NCBI RefSeq assembly: GCF_000282515.1
Contig: NZ_AKJD01000150.1
Location: 19,521-83,520, forward strand
Direction of reading: 5' to 3'
DNA length: 64,000 nucleotides
Source of the DNA: Pseudomonas sp. GM80
GTDB taxonomy: Bacteria > Pseudomonadota > Gammaproteobacteria > Pseudomonadales > Pseudomonadaceae
Position numbers and translations under genes: made by a program. Numbering within the stretch: position 1 is the stretch's first letter; each line of letters opens with the position of its first letter. Under the pieces are notes generated by a model. That model was not told where the DNA came from. It did no database searches and saw nothing but the letters and a program-made list of their open reading frames with translations. Of the stretch, positions 24,889 to 32,334 are shown one piece after another.

Positions 24889-25904
24889 GCAACCAGCTCC
24901 ACGTTTTCGGTCAGCGCGATCTTTTCCAGTTGCTCGATCACGTAACCTTCGTTGCGGCTGTTGTAATCCTCGACGCGGGAGCGTTTCGGGTTGTCGACCG
25001 TCTGTTTACGCCAGCTCGAATCCTGGAAGTAGATCGACAGGTTGTCCCAGCTGGTAACCAGCACGCCGTTGACCGGGAAGAACGGCACGCTGAAGCTCGG
25101 CAGACCGCCGTAGGTGGCGATCACCTGAGCATCTTCGATGCGTTCTTTTTCGGTCGGCACGTCGCCTTGTTTGGCGTACAGCTTGGCCTTGTCAGCGGCC
25201 AACAGGTCGGAACCGATGATCGCGACCAGGTCGCCGCCGTCGCGCAGGCGTTCGTCAACCATCTGCTTGGTGTCGTGTACCAGGGCGTCGAGGTTGGCGT
25301 AGTCACCATTCGGCCCCAGAGTGACCTTGCCGGCCACCTTCCCTTCCTTAAGCACCTGCTGCGGGGCCTGCTCACGCAGTTGCTGCAGCCAGCCCTTGTT
25401 GACGTCCTGCAGCATCGGATACAGCTCGATGTCGCTCTGCTCCGCAGCATGCGTGCCGTGGAAGCCGACCATGATGCGGTCCAGGGCGATCTGTTTTTGA
25501 ACCGCTGCGGAGTATTTCTGGTGGAAGTCCGGGAACTTGGCCCATGCGTCGATTTTCGCGTATGGCAGGCCTACGTCGGATTCGGTGGAAGACAGCTCGT
25601 AAGTCGACTGATCCAGCGCCGACGCATCTTTGGCTTCGCGGTCTTTCGTCTTGGTATTGGTGCGGCCGGTAACTGGGCCGGACACACCGAGGAACACCTT
25701 TTGCCCTTTGATCTCGGTCACCGGAATGACGTTGATGCGCTGCAGGAAGTCCGACTTGGCCGTAATGGCCTCGTTCAGCTCTTGGGCAATGGTCGGCTCG
25801 ACGCTGAACTGCTTCGTGGCCAGGTCGACGCCGTAGCTCTCAGCAATAGCGAGCTGCAGCTCCGCGTACATTTGGGCGCCGAAGGCGCTCAGGGAATAGG
25901 CCAT
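24885..25904 (-). CDS. Major capsid protein (gpN-like)
   Basis: The 339-aa protein is the P2 gpN-type HK97-fold capsid subunit. Diagnostic segments are FSVEPTIAQELNEAITAKSDFLQRINVIPVTEIKGQKVFLGVSG (about residues 34-77), WAKFPDFHQKYSAAVQKQIALDRIMVGFHGTHAAEQSD and QGDVPTEKERIEDAQVIATYGGLP. The length agrees with family members. It lies 1 bp after the scaffold stop and is coupled to the small terminase gene. Confidence 0.93.
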   Translation of the reverse strand: MAYSLSAFGAQMYAELQLAIAESYGVDLATKQFSVEPTIAQELNEAITAKSDFLQRINVIPVTEIKGQKVFLGVSGPVTGRTNTKTKDREAKDASALDQSTYELSSTESDVGLPYAKIDAWAKFPDFHQKYSAAVQKQIALDRIMVGFHGTHAAEQSDIELYPMLQDVNKGWLQQLREQAPQQVLKEGKVAGKVTLGPNGDYANLDALVHDTKQMVDERLRDGGDLVAIIGSDLLAADKAKLYAKQGDVPTEKERIEDAQVIATYGGLPSFSVPFFPVNGVLVTSWDNLSIYFQDSSWRKQTVDNPKRSRVEDYNSRNEGYVIEQLEKIALTENVELVA

Positions 25905-25905
25905 G

Positions 25906-26826
25906 TCAGAGCACCCGCTTTTTGGCAGTGGTTACAGGACCCGCGTTGCGCGGCAACTGGCGACCGTTGGGGGTGTTCTGCAGTGCAGAGAACTGCTTCA
26001 GCAGCGCGTCCAGTTTCGCCGTTACGGATTGGTTGCCCTTGGACTTGCGGCGGAACTCGCGCTCCTCCTCGGCGGTGGCGACGATGTCGTCGACGGCCGA
26101 GCTGACGTCATCGATCAGACCCTGATCGGGTTCTGGTGCATCGGCGGCGGCAGGCTCGATGACCGCCTGAAGGCCGGCGGCGACAACCAGCAGCTGCGCC
26201 ACCAGGGCTGTCAAAGCCGTTGCTGTAGCTTCATCCATTGGGGGTTTGCTCTCTGTGTTGGGTGGAGTGGATTCGGTGGGCAGCACGTCCGCAGCGAAAC
26301 GTTTGAAAAAGCCGGTCAGAGCGTTAATCAGTCCGGTTTCAGCGGTGCTTTGGCTGTCGTCCTGCAGGCGGCCGAGTTCGACCGAGGCTGCGTAATAAGA
26401 TGCGCGGGAGTTTTTGTGGGAGAAGTAGAGTTCCTGAGTGCCCACGCTGGCAGGCTGGTCGGTTACGCCCATGCCGGTCAGGTAGGCTTTGCCTTTGCCC
26501 CGGAAGTCAGGGGTGATCTCAATGCTGGTGAACAGCTTCTGGCCCTGGTCATTCAGGTACAGCAGCCGGTCGTTGGGCTTCAATTGCGCTTCCAGCGCCA
26601 CTTCGCCGGGTTCCAGATCTTCGGCTTCTTCCACCAGGCGCACGGCGTAGACGGTGCCGTGGGAACCAGGCCAGCGTTCGTGATCGCACCAGATCACTGC
26701 CGTGTAAAAGGATGGCTTGTAGGTTTCAGCGATATCGCGCAGTTCCTGGGGAAGGATCACTCGGCCATCAACGGTCGCGCCGCTGGTGGCGACACGTTTC
26801 CAGAACGAAACAAGGGAACGGGGCAT
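25906..26826 (-). CDS. Capsid scaffolding protein (gpO-like)
   Basis: This protein directs capsid assembly and, in P2, has a serine protease domain that matures the head. The 306-aa product has ATSGATVDGRVILPQELRDIAETYKPSFYTAVIWCDHERW near its start and NDRLLYLNDQGQKLFTSIEITPDF. Its C-terminal half is helical and Ala-rich (about residues 210-290). The ATG at 26826 is chosen over a TTG at 26844; neither has a clear ribosome site. It is the first gene of the capsid-tail operon. Confidence 0.88.
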   Translation of the reverse strand: MPRSLVSFWKRVATSGATVDGRVILPQELRDIAETYKPSFYTAVIWCDHERWPGSHGTVYAVRLVEEAEDLEPGEVALEAQLKPNDRLLYLNDQGQKLFTSIEITPDFRGKGKAYLTGMGVTDQPASVGTQELYFSHKNSRASYYAASVELGRLQDDSQSTAETGLINALTGFFKRFAADVLPTESTPPNTESKPPMDEATATALTALVAQLLVVAAGLQAVIEPAAADAPEPDQGLIDDVSSAVDDIVATAEEEREFRRKSKGNQSVTAKLDALLKQFSALQNTPNGRQLPRNAGPVTTAKKRVL

Positions 26827-26838
26827 GGGGATAACTGC

Positions 26839-26858
26839 GCTCAATCGGTGATTTGAGC
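26839..26858. promoter_or_regulatory. Inverted repeat at the capsid operon leader
   Basis: GCTCAA and TTGAGC form a perfect 6-bp dyad with an 8-bp centre, just upstream of the scaffold start. It lies in the divergent promoter region between the scaffold and terminase genes, so it may be a regulator-binding site. Confidence 0.45.
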
Positions 26859-26912
26859 CGCCAAGATATGGAGCAAACCGCCCCCTAACAAACGGTTCAA
26901 TTGCGCGTTCCT

Positions 26913-26931
26913 CCTAGATTCAAGATCTAGG
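26913..26931. promoter_or_regulatory. Inverted repeat between capsid and terminase promoters
   Basis: CCTAGAT and ATCTAGG form a perfect 7-bp dyad with a 5-bp centre, midway between the two divergent late transcription units. A binding site for the Ogr-type activator or another late regulator is plausible from position alone. Confidence 0.5.
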
Positions 26932-26988
26932 TTTATCGCAGAATTTAACCCCGCGTTTTCACCGTTTTCGCCGCATAGACTGCGGCCC

Positions 26989-29046
26989 ATGTACTACTCG
27001 ACCGAAGTTAAAGAAGCCGCCAAACGCCTGTTTCTGCGCCGCTGTAAGGCCAAGGAAATTCAGGCGCAACTCAACCTGCCCAACATCCGGATCGTCTACT
27101 ACTGGATCCGCCAGGGCGGCTGGGAAGACATGCTGTCGGACGAAGAACCGCTCACCGCTGTTGGCCGGCGTATCACCTTGCTGCTGGACAAGGTCGGCAG
27201 CCTTTCCAAGGACGATCTAAACGAACTCGACCGGCTGACCGCCGTGCGCGAACGACTGCTAAAGCAAGCGGCCAAACCGACGCCGGCGGCGGCATCGATC
27301 GGAGACGATCCGTGCGATTCCTCGGAACCTCGCCAGCGACCGCGTGGCGAACGTTCCGGCCGTAGCGAAGGCGGCGGCAAGAAAAAAGAGAAGAAGGCCA
27401 AGAACGACATCAGCGGCCTCACCGAAGTCGACTTCCTGGATAAGTTCATCAGCAAAATGTACCGCTACCAGCAGGAGCTGTTCGCGGCCAAGCAGAACCC
27501 GCTGACGTGCCGAATCCGCAACATCCTCAAAAGTCGTCAGGTCGGCCTGACCTACTACTTCGCCGGCGAAGCGTTCATGGACGCGGTATTGAGTGGCGAC
27601 AACCAGGTCTTTCTGTCGGCCAGCCGATCGCAGTCCGAGATCTTCCGCAGCTACATCATCCAGTTCGCCAAGCAGTGGTTCGACATTGAGCTGACCGGCA
27701 ACCCGATCGTGCTGAGCAACGGCGCCGAACTGCGCTTTCTCAGCACCAACAGCAGCACCGCCCAGGGCTACCACGGCCACGTCTACGTCGACGAATATTT
27801 CTGGATCCGCGATTTCGAAAAACTCAGCACCGTGGCCAGCGCCATGGGCACCCACAAGAAGTGGCGCAAAACCTACTTTTCGACGCCTAGCGCTGTGTCG
27901 CACCAGGCCTATCCGTTCTGGACCGGCGAAGAATTTCGCAACAGCAAGCGAGGGAAAAAGATCGGCGGCACCTGGCCGATCGAAGCATCGTATTCACAGG
28001 GTGCTCTGTGTCCGGACGGCCAATGGCGCAAGACCATTACCATTCAGGATGCGATCGACGGCGGCTGCGATCTGTTCGACCTCGAGCAACTGCAGCTGGA
28101 GTATGACGAAGACAAGTTTCAGCAGCTCTTCTACTGCAAGTTCATCGACAGCACGCAGAGCGCGTTCGGCCTCAAGGATCTGGAGCGCTGCTATTCCGAC
28201 CTGTCGTTGTGGGAAGACTACAAGCCCGACGACGATCGGCCGTTCGGCAACAGTCCGGTCTGGCTGGGTTACGACCCGAGCCGCACCCGCGACGACGCGA
28301 CGTGCGTTGTCATCGCCCCGCCGCTCGAACCTGGTGCGAAGTTCCGGATACTGGAGAAGCACAGCTGGCGAGGACATTCGTTCACCTATCAGGCTGCCCA
28401 GGTCAAGAAGCTGACCGAGCGTTTCAACGTCCAGCACATCGGCATCGATGTCACCGGTGTGGGTTACGGCGTGTTCGACCTGGTGCGCGACTTCTACGCC
28501 AAAGCGACGCCGATTCATTACAGCCTCGAGGCGAAGAACGCCCTGGTGCTCAAAGCCCAGGACACGATCCAAGGCAGCCGCATCGAGTGGGATGCCGGAT
28601 GGACCGATATCGCCCAGGCGTTCTTGACCATCAAGCGCGGCACCACCAACAGCGGCCAAGTCACCTACAGCGCCTCGCGCACCGACGCGACCGGCCACGC
28701 CGATATCGCATGGGCGGTTATGCACGCCCTGGCCAACGAACCTTTGAACACCAACAAGCGGCGTCGTAGCCGCTACGTCACGAGTGGAAACAATGCCCAA
28801 GCATCGACGCAGAAATCGCCCGGTCAACCAGCAGGCGCAACAGCAACAGCCCATGCGGGCGTTTACGTTCGGCGAACCCGAGCAGGTGCTGTCGGGCAAC
28901 ATCGGCGAGTACCTGGGCGTATTTCTCAGCGACGACGGCGAGATCTACAAGCCGCCAGTGTCGCGGCCTGGCCTGGCCAAACTGTTGCGCGCCAACGCGC
29001 ACCACGGCGCCATCCCCAAGTTCAAGCGCAACCTGCTGTTGCGTGA
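26989..29046 (+). CDS. Terminase large subunit (gpP-like) with odd C-terminal extension
   Basis: The ATPase motor that packages DNA. The N-terminus is an HTH region (about residues 1-45, EVKEAAKRLFLRRCKAKEIQAQLNLPNIRIVYYWI). The Walker A-like ATPase segment is ILKSRQVGLTYYFAGEAF (about residue 180). The C-terminal nuclease fold has acidic residues in GYDPSRTRDDATCVV, GIDVTGVGYGVFD and DATGHADIAWAVMHALANEP. The family normally ends shortly after that last motif, near residue 590. Here the frame continues about 95 residues, to 685 aa, inside the portal gene in a different frame. The extension is basic, without family character, and probably reflects a lost stop or a small frameshift near 28750. 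Confidence 0.88.
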   Translation: MYYSTEVKEAAKRLFLRRCKAKEIQAQLNLPNIRIVYYWIRQGGWEDMLSDEEPLTAVGRRITLLLDKVGSLSKDDLNELDRLTAVRERLLKQAAKPTPAAASIGDDPCDSSEPRQRPRGERSGRSEGGGKKKEKKAKNDISGLTEVDFLDKFISKMYRYQQELFAAKQNPLTCRIRNILKSRQVGLTYYFAGEAFMDAVLSGDNQVFLSASRSQSEIFRSYIIQFAKQWFDIELTGNPIVLSNGAELRFLSTNSSTAQGYHGHVYVDEYFWIRDFEKLSTVASAMGTHKKWRKTYFSTPSAVSHQAYPFWTGEEFRNSKRGKKIGGTWPIEASYSQGALCPDGQWRKTITIQDAIDGGCDLFDLEQLQLEYDEDKFQQLFYCKFIDSTQSAFGLKDLERCYSDLSLWEDYKPDDDRPFGNSPVWLGYDPSRTRDDATCVVIAPPLEPGAKFRILEKHSWRGHSFTYQAAQVKKLTERFNVQHIGIDVTGVGYGVFDLVRDFYAKATPIHYSLEAKNALVLKAQDTIQGSRIEWDAGWTDIAQAFLTIKRGTTNSGQVTYSASRTDATGHADIAWAVMHALANEPLNTNKRRRSRYVTSGNNAQASTQKSPGQPAGATATAHAGVYVRRTRAGAVGQHRRVPGRISQRRRRDLQAASVAAWPGQTVARQRAPRRHPQVQAQPAVA

Positions 29047-29836
29047 GCTGATTCCCTCGGCCGGCTGCAGCGCTCGGACGATGGGCTGTGCGGGTCTGGA
29101 TTACATGGTGTTCGGCGAAGCCTTCTTCTACCGCGACACCAATGCATTCGGCCAAGTCCTGGAGCTGCAGCACCTGGCAGCGATCAACATGCGGATCAAG
29201 GTCGACGGCGGTTTCCGAATGCTGCTGCCTGATAACAAGTTCATGGACTTCGACCAGGACGAGATCGAGCACGTCCTCGACTATGACGTGGAACAGAACA
29301 TTTACGGGGTGCCGGACTACCTGGGCGGCATGCAGGCGCTGCTGCTCAACGAAGCCGCAACCTTGTTCCGCCGGCGTTACTACAGCAACGGGGCTCACGC
29401 CGGTTACATCTTCTACACCAACGATCCGGACCTGACCGAGGAGGACGAAGACAACCTGCGCGCGCAGATCAGCTCAAGCAAGGGCGTGGGCAACTTCCGC
29501 TCGATGTTCGTCAACATCCCCAACGGCAAAGAGAACGCGATTCAGATTATCCCGGTGGGGGATTTCCAGGCTAAAGACGAGCTGGAGAAGGTGAAGAACA
29601 TCACCCGCAACGACGTGATCGCCGCCTGGCGGATGAACCCCGCGCTCGCCGGCATCATTCCGGAAAACAGCGGGGGTTTTGGCGACATTGAAAAGATTGA
29701 CCGGGTGTACACCAGCAACGAGATCCGGCCGATCTGTCAGCTGTTCAACCAGGTCAATGACACGTTACGACCAGACAGGCGAATCAACTGGAGAGAAGTG
29801 GATATTCCAGTTGATCCCACTGCATCCGGTGCTTAG
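28793..29836 (+). CDS. Portal protein (gpQ-like)
   Basis: The portal ring forms the head vertex through which DNA enters. The 347-aa protein contains GEPEQVLSGNIGEYLGVFLSDDGEIYKPPVSRPGLAKLLRANAHHG near its start, YGVPDYLGGMQALLLNEAATLFRRRYYSNGAHAGYIFY in the middle and PALAGIIPENSGGFGDIEKIDRVY toward the end, all typical of P2 gpQ. An in-frame GTG nine bases upstream (28784) is an alternative start. The order terminase-portal on the opposite strand to scaffold-capsid is that of P2. Confidence 0.93.
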   Translation: MPKHRRRNRPVNQQAQQQQPMRAFTFGEPEQVLSGNIGEYLGVFLSDDGEIYKPPVSRPGLAKLLRANAHHGAIPKFKRNLLLRELIPSAGCSARTMGCAGLDYMVFGEAFFYRDTNAFGQVLELQHLAAINMRIKVDGGFRMLLPDNKFMDFDQDEIEHVLDYDVEQNIYGVPDYLGGMQALLLNEAATLFRRRYYSNGAHAGYIFYTNDPDLTEEDEDNLRAQISSSKGVGNFRSMFVNIPNGKENAIQIIPVGDFQAKDELEKVKNITRNDVIAAWRMNPALAGIIPENSGGFGDIEKIDRVYTSNEIRPICQLFNQVNDTLRPDRRINWREVDIPVDPTASGA

Positions 29837-29843
29837 CTAAGAG

Positions 29844-29867
29844 ATTGCCACTAAATATTGTGGCAAT
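29844..29867. promoter_or_regulatory. Inverted repeat upstream of the Ogr-like gene
   Basis: ATTGCCAC and GTGGCAAT form a perfect 8-bp dyad around the AT-rich centre TAAATATT. It follows the portal stop and ends 34 bp before the Ogr-like start. No T-run follows, so an operator is more likely than a terminator. Confidence 0.5.
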
Positions 29868-29901
29868 ATGGTGGCGATTGGCTGCCCTGGGGAGGGACAC
29901 A

Positions 29902-30159
29902 ATGCGAGTTGAATGCAAATGCGGACACAGAGGACGGATCGCTTCGCGAGAGAAGCTATCGACGGAGTTTGCGAAGCTGTACTGCCAGTGTCTGGACGCA
30001 AAGTGCGGGCACACATGGGTCGCAAATCTGACGTTCTCGCACACGTTGAGCCCATCGGCTCAGTCTTTCGAAAGGATGTTGTTCGACCATTTGCGGGATA
30101 TGCCCAGGGCGAAACAGCGGGAGCTGTTCGAGCAGCTGGGGTCACAGGCAGTGGCGTGA
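29902..30159 (+). CDS. Ogr/Delta-type zinc-finger late gene activator
   Basis: Ogr proteins bind upstream of P2-type late promoters and recruit RNA polymerase. The 85-aa product starts at 29902, after a strong GGAGG site. It shows CKC near residues 5-7 and YCQCLDAKCGHTWVANLTFSHTLSPS around residues 28-55, so the metal-binding Cys residues follow the Pseudomonas variant of the family. It lies 65 bp after the portal gene, beside the late genes it should switch on. Confidence 0.85.
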   Translation: MRVECKCGHRGRIASREKLSTEFAKLYCQCLDAKCGHTWVANLTFSHTLSPSAQSFERMLFDHLRDMPRAKQRELFEQLGSQAVA

Positions 30160-30211
30160 TGTTCGGACCGCCGACTCATAGGTGTCGGCGATCGACTACA
30201 TGGCTCGATTA

Positions 30212-30397
30212 TCAGTTGTTGGCACCGTCTTCGGGCTTGGTGGCAAGCACCTCAGAAAGGCGGCGTAATTGAAGTTGCTCTTGTTCGCTCAATAGTCGAT
30301 ATAGGCCGATCAGGCGTCGTTCAATTGAGGTCAACCCGAGCCACTCGAATTCACAGAAACCAACACAGGCGCGGTCTTTTTTCGTGCGATCCAACAT
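30212..30397 (-). CDS. Small phage protein of unknown function
   Basis: The 61-aa frame begins MLDRTKKDRACVGFCEFEWLGL and contains TSIERRLIGLYRLLSEQEQLQLRRLSEVL, a helical and charged pattern. It lies downstream of the repressor gene on the same strand and could be cotranscribed with it in the lysogen. No family was recognised. The composition looks like real protein, but it is short. Confidence 0.55.
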   Translation of the reverse strand: MLDRTKKDRACVGFCEFEWLGLTSIERRLIGLYRLLSEQEQLQLRRLSEVLATKPEDGANN

Positions 30398-30498
30398 GCG
30401 TACTACTCCATAAAGTGCATTGCTGAATCGACGTTATCGGGGCGGAAGCTGGCATTGGTACTGAGAGGCGACGAATGTCTTATTTGCAGTGTGTCTGT

Positions 30499-30846
30499 TT
30501 AATTCTGGCTTCGAGCGGCGTCGTCGGCCATCGCCTGCAGAAAACGACGAATCGCCTCTTGGTCAAAAGGCGTGATGCTCCTGTACTGCCTAATCAGCTT
30601 TTCCTCTTCTGGAGAAAACAGTACGCCGAGAGGCGTGGAACGTCGGCCCGTCAGCACAAATGCAGCATCTACTCCGCACTTTTCAAGTGCCGCCACATAG
30701 CGAAGATCGAGCGAATTAGCCTCCAGTTCATAGTTTTTCTGAGTTCCCCGGCTCACACCAAGTAGTACTCCAAACTCTGTTTGATTCAGGCCTAGGCGCT
30801 CGCGCTCTTCCCTTAGGCGTTCTCCTACTTGATCTGCTATGAGCAT
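30499..30846 (-). CDS. Prophage repressor, XRE-type HTH (CI-like, no peptidase domain)
   Basis: The 115-aa protein has an N-terminal helix-turn-helix (about residues 3-60, ADQVGERLREERERLGLNQTEFGVLLGVSRGTQKNYELEANSLDLRYVAALE) and a short helical C-terminal part ending in PFDQEAIRRFLQAMADDAAR. There is no S24 peptidase domain, so RecA-stimulated self-cleavage is not expected. The start at 30846 is favoured by GGTGG upstream. It is divergent from the Cro-like gene, with an operator-like dyad between them, which marks the lysogeny switch. Confidence 0.82.
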   Translation of the reverse strand: MLIADQVGERLREERERLGLNQTEFGVLLGVSRGTQKNYELEANSLDLRYVAALEKCGVDAAFVLTGRRSTPLGVLFSPEEEKLIRQYRSITPFDQEAIRRFLQAMADDAARSQN

Positions 30847-30867
30847 TTTTTTATTCACCACCATTGA

Positions 30868-30889
30868 CTTGATCAATTTTTTGACCAAG
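30868..30889. promoter_or_regulatory. Operator-like dyad between repressor and Cro-like gene
   Basis: CTTGATCAA and TTGACCAAG form 9-bp arms with one mismatch and a 4-bp T-rich centre. It lies 22 bp before the repressor start in the divergent switch region, where repressor and Cro binding are expected. Confidence 0.55.
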
Positions 30890-30938
30890 AATCACCACAG
30901 ACAAACGTAAACAAACACAACTGAACAGAGTGCGCACT

Positions 30939-31139
30939 ATGCCCGCCACAGTTACGCCGGAGCAAGCCCGAGAGGCTTTGGATCGCAGAGGAATGAGCAT
31001 TGCGGAATTCAGCCGAAAGCATGGACTGAACAAAAATTTAGTCAGCGACCTGTTGAACGGTCGGATCAAAGGTCGCCGTGGGGAGGCACATCGCGCCGCG
31101 GTGTTGCTGGGTATCAAAGACGGCGTGATCGAACAGTAA
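30939..31139 (+). CDS. Cro-like DNA-binding protein
   Basis: The 66-aa product has a helix-turn-helix (TPEQAREALDRRGMSIAEFSRKHGLNKNLVSDLLNGRIKGRRGEAHRAAVLLG). It is the first early gene, divergent from the repressor, which is the Cro position. An in-frame GTG at 30930 is an alternative start. Similar small proteins are regularly found first in the early operons of Pseudomonas prophages. Confidence 0.78.
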   Translation: MPATVTPEQAREALDRRGMSIAEFSRKHGLNKNLVSDLLNGRIKGRRGEAHRAAVLLGIKDGVIEQ

Positions 31140-31168
31140 TGGCACCGGGCCACAGGGAAAAGCAGAAC

Positions 31169-31648
31169 ATGAAAAGCACAGTTCTAAAAACTCGGCGTCA
31201 GGTGGTCAGCGCAATCATCTGCGCCTATCCCGGCGGGCGCGAATGCGCCGCCGCTCGCATCGGCCTATCGCTTAAGAAGTTCGACAACCACGCCTATGAA
31301 AACAACAACTGCCGCCCGCTGACCGATGCACAGATCCACCAGCTCGAGCTTGATACCGAGACAACCTTTCTCCCCGAGTACATCACAGCAATGTACGGCG
31401 GGATGTTCGTTCCGGTGATTGAGCCTGAAGCGTTGGACAACGTGGAAATGTACGCCCGTTGCGTCCAGGCCTCAGCCAAGAAAGGCACCGTCGATCACCT
31501 CATTGAGGAAGCATTGAAGGACGGGATCATCAGCGAGGCCGAGGCCGAGGCGATCCTTCACGCGGACTCACTGCACCTTGCGGCCAGACACGCCGAAGTT
31601 CTCGCCGTCATCCAATTGCACGCGTCTAAATCGAGGAAAGCCAAATGA
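31169..31648 (+). CDS. YmfL-type putative phage regulatory protein (CII position)
   Basis: The 159-aa product begins MKSTVLKTRRQVVSAIICAYPGGRECAAARIGLSLKKFDNHAYENNNCRPLTDAQIHQLEL. Its HTH-like N-terminus is typical of YmfL/CII-position phage regulators. The C-terminal half is helical. An ATG at 31139 overlapping the upstream stop is possible, but the downstream start keeps the family N-terminus. It is coupled by ATGA to the next gene. Confidence 0.65.
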   Translation: MKSTVLKTRRQVVSAIICAYPGGRECAAARIGLSLKKFDNHAYENNNCRPLTDAQIHQLELDTETTFLPEYITAMYGGMFVPVIEPEALDNVEMYARCVQASAKKGTVDHLIEEALKDGIISEAEAEAILHADSLHLAARHAEVLAVIQLHASKSRKAK

Positions 31649-32007
31649 ACATAGCTTCCAAGGATCTGGATTACCGCAGCACTATCCGGGCTGCTGCTCT
31701 CACATTCCTTGAACGTCATCAAGGGGAGCACTTGGGCGATCAAGGTCAATTCATTGAGCGCACCGCCAGCCATCTGGTGGATAGCTTTCAGGCTGATAAG
31801 CCGCTTGCGATCCGACTCACCTGTGAAGCAATGAGCGACCTTCACGAAATCAATGTCCGGCAACGGCTCGATATCCATGCAAGTGAATCCCACGCGGTGG
31901 TCATCACTGACCCGGTCCGTGGTTGCACTTGGTCGGTGCCTGTCCACCTGATCTACGAACACTTGATAGCCGCCGGCCGCGCCACCCGTATCACGCCCGC
32001 CACCTAA
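31645..32007 (+). CDS. Phage protein of unknown function
   Basis: The 120-aa product is coupled by ATGA to the YmfL-type gene and ends 72 bp before the next start. It contains HLVDSFQADKPLAIRLTCEAMSDLHE and VITDPVRGCTWSVPVHLIYEHL, a mixed helix/strand pattern with no recognised motif. The location in the early operon suggests a regulatory or replication-related role. Confidence 0.6.
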   Translation: MNIASKDLDYRSTIRAAALTFLERHQGEHLGDQGQFIERTASHLVDSFQADKPLAIRLTCEAMSDLHEINVRQRLDIHASESHAVVITDPVRGCTWSVPVHLIYEHLIAAGRATRITPAT

Positions 32008-32079
32008 ACATCCCTACTACTGTCCTGAGCCTGCTAGCCGTGGGTTTGGGTGAGCTGCGCCCGAAATTGAGGTTTGACG

Positions 32080-32334
32080 ATGGAAAACGCCATGGATATC
32101 CACACAAAACTGACGCCTAACCAGGCTCAAGCGCTCTTGGCCAACCTGCGCGAACAGTACCGCCACAGCCTCAATGACCTTTGGTACGCAGATCAATACC
32201 GGCGCATCCCCGATGGCCTCCGCCACGGATCGATTCTCGCCAATAGCCCGGTGATGGCCGCTCAGAAAACGCTGATCGGCGCCCTCACCCATAGCCTCAG
32301 CCTCAGTCTCAAAGCAGCGAAGAAAAAATCATGA
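32080..32334 (+). CDS. Phage protein of unknown function
   Basis: The start at 32080 follows GAGG by 7 bp and gives 84 aa, helical throughout (ALLANLREQYRHSLNDLWYADQYRRIPDGLRHG), ending in a Lys-rich tail. It is coupled to the primase-helicase gene by ATGA. No motif was recognised. Confidence 0.55.
   Translation: MENAMDIHTKLTPNQAQALLANLREQYRHSLNDLWYADQYRRIPDGLRHGSILANSPVMAAQKTLIGALTHSLSLSLKAAKKKS

Noticed and set aside
24732..26105. 457-aa plus-strand open frame opposite capsid, scaffold and small terminase genes
   Set aside because: It is a shadow of well-recognised minus-strand head genes; long antisense frames are expected at this GC content.
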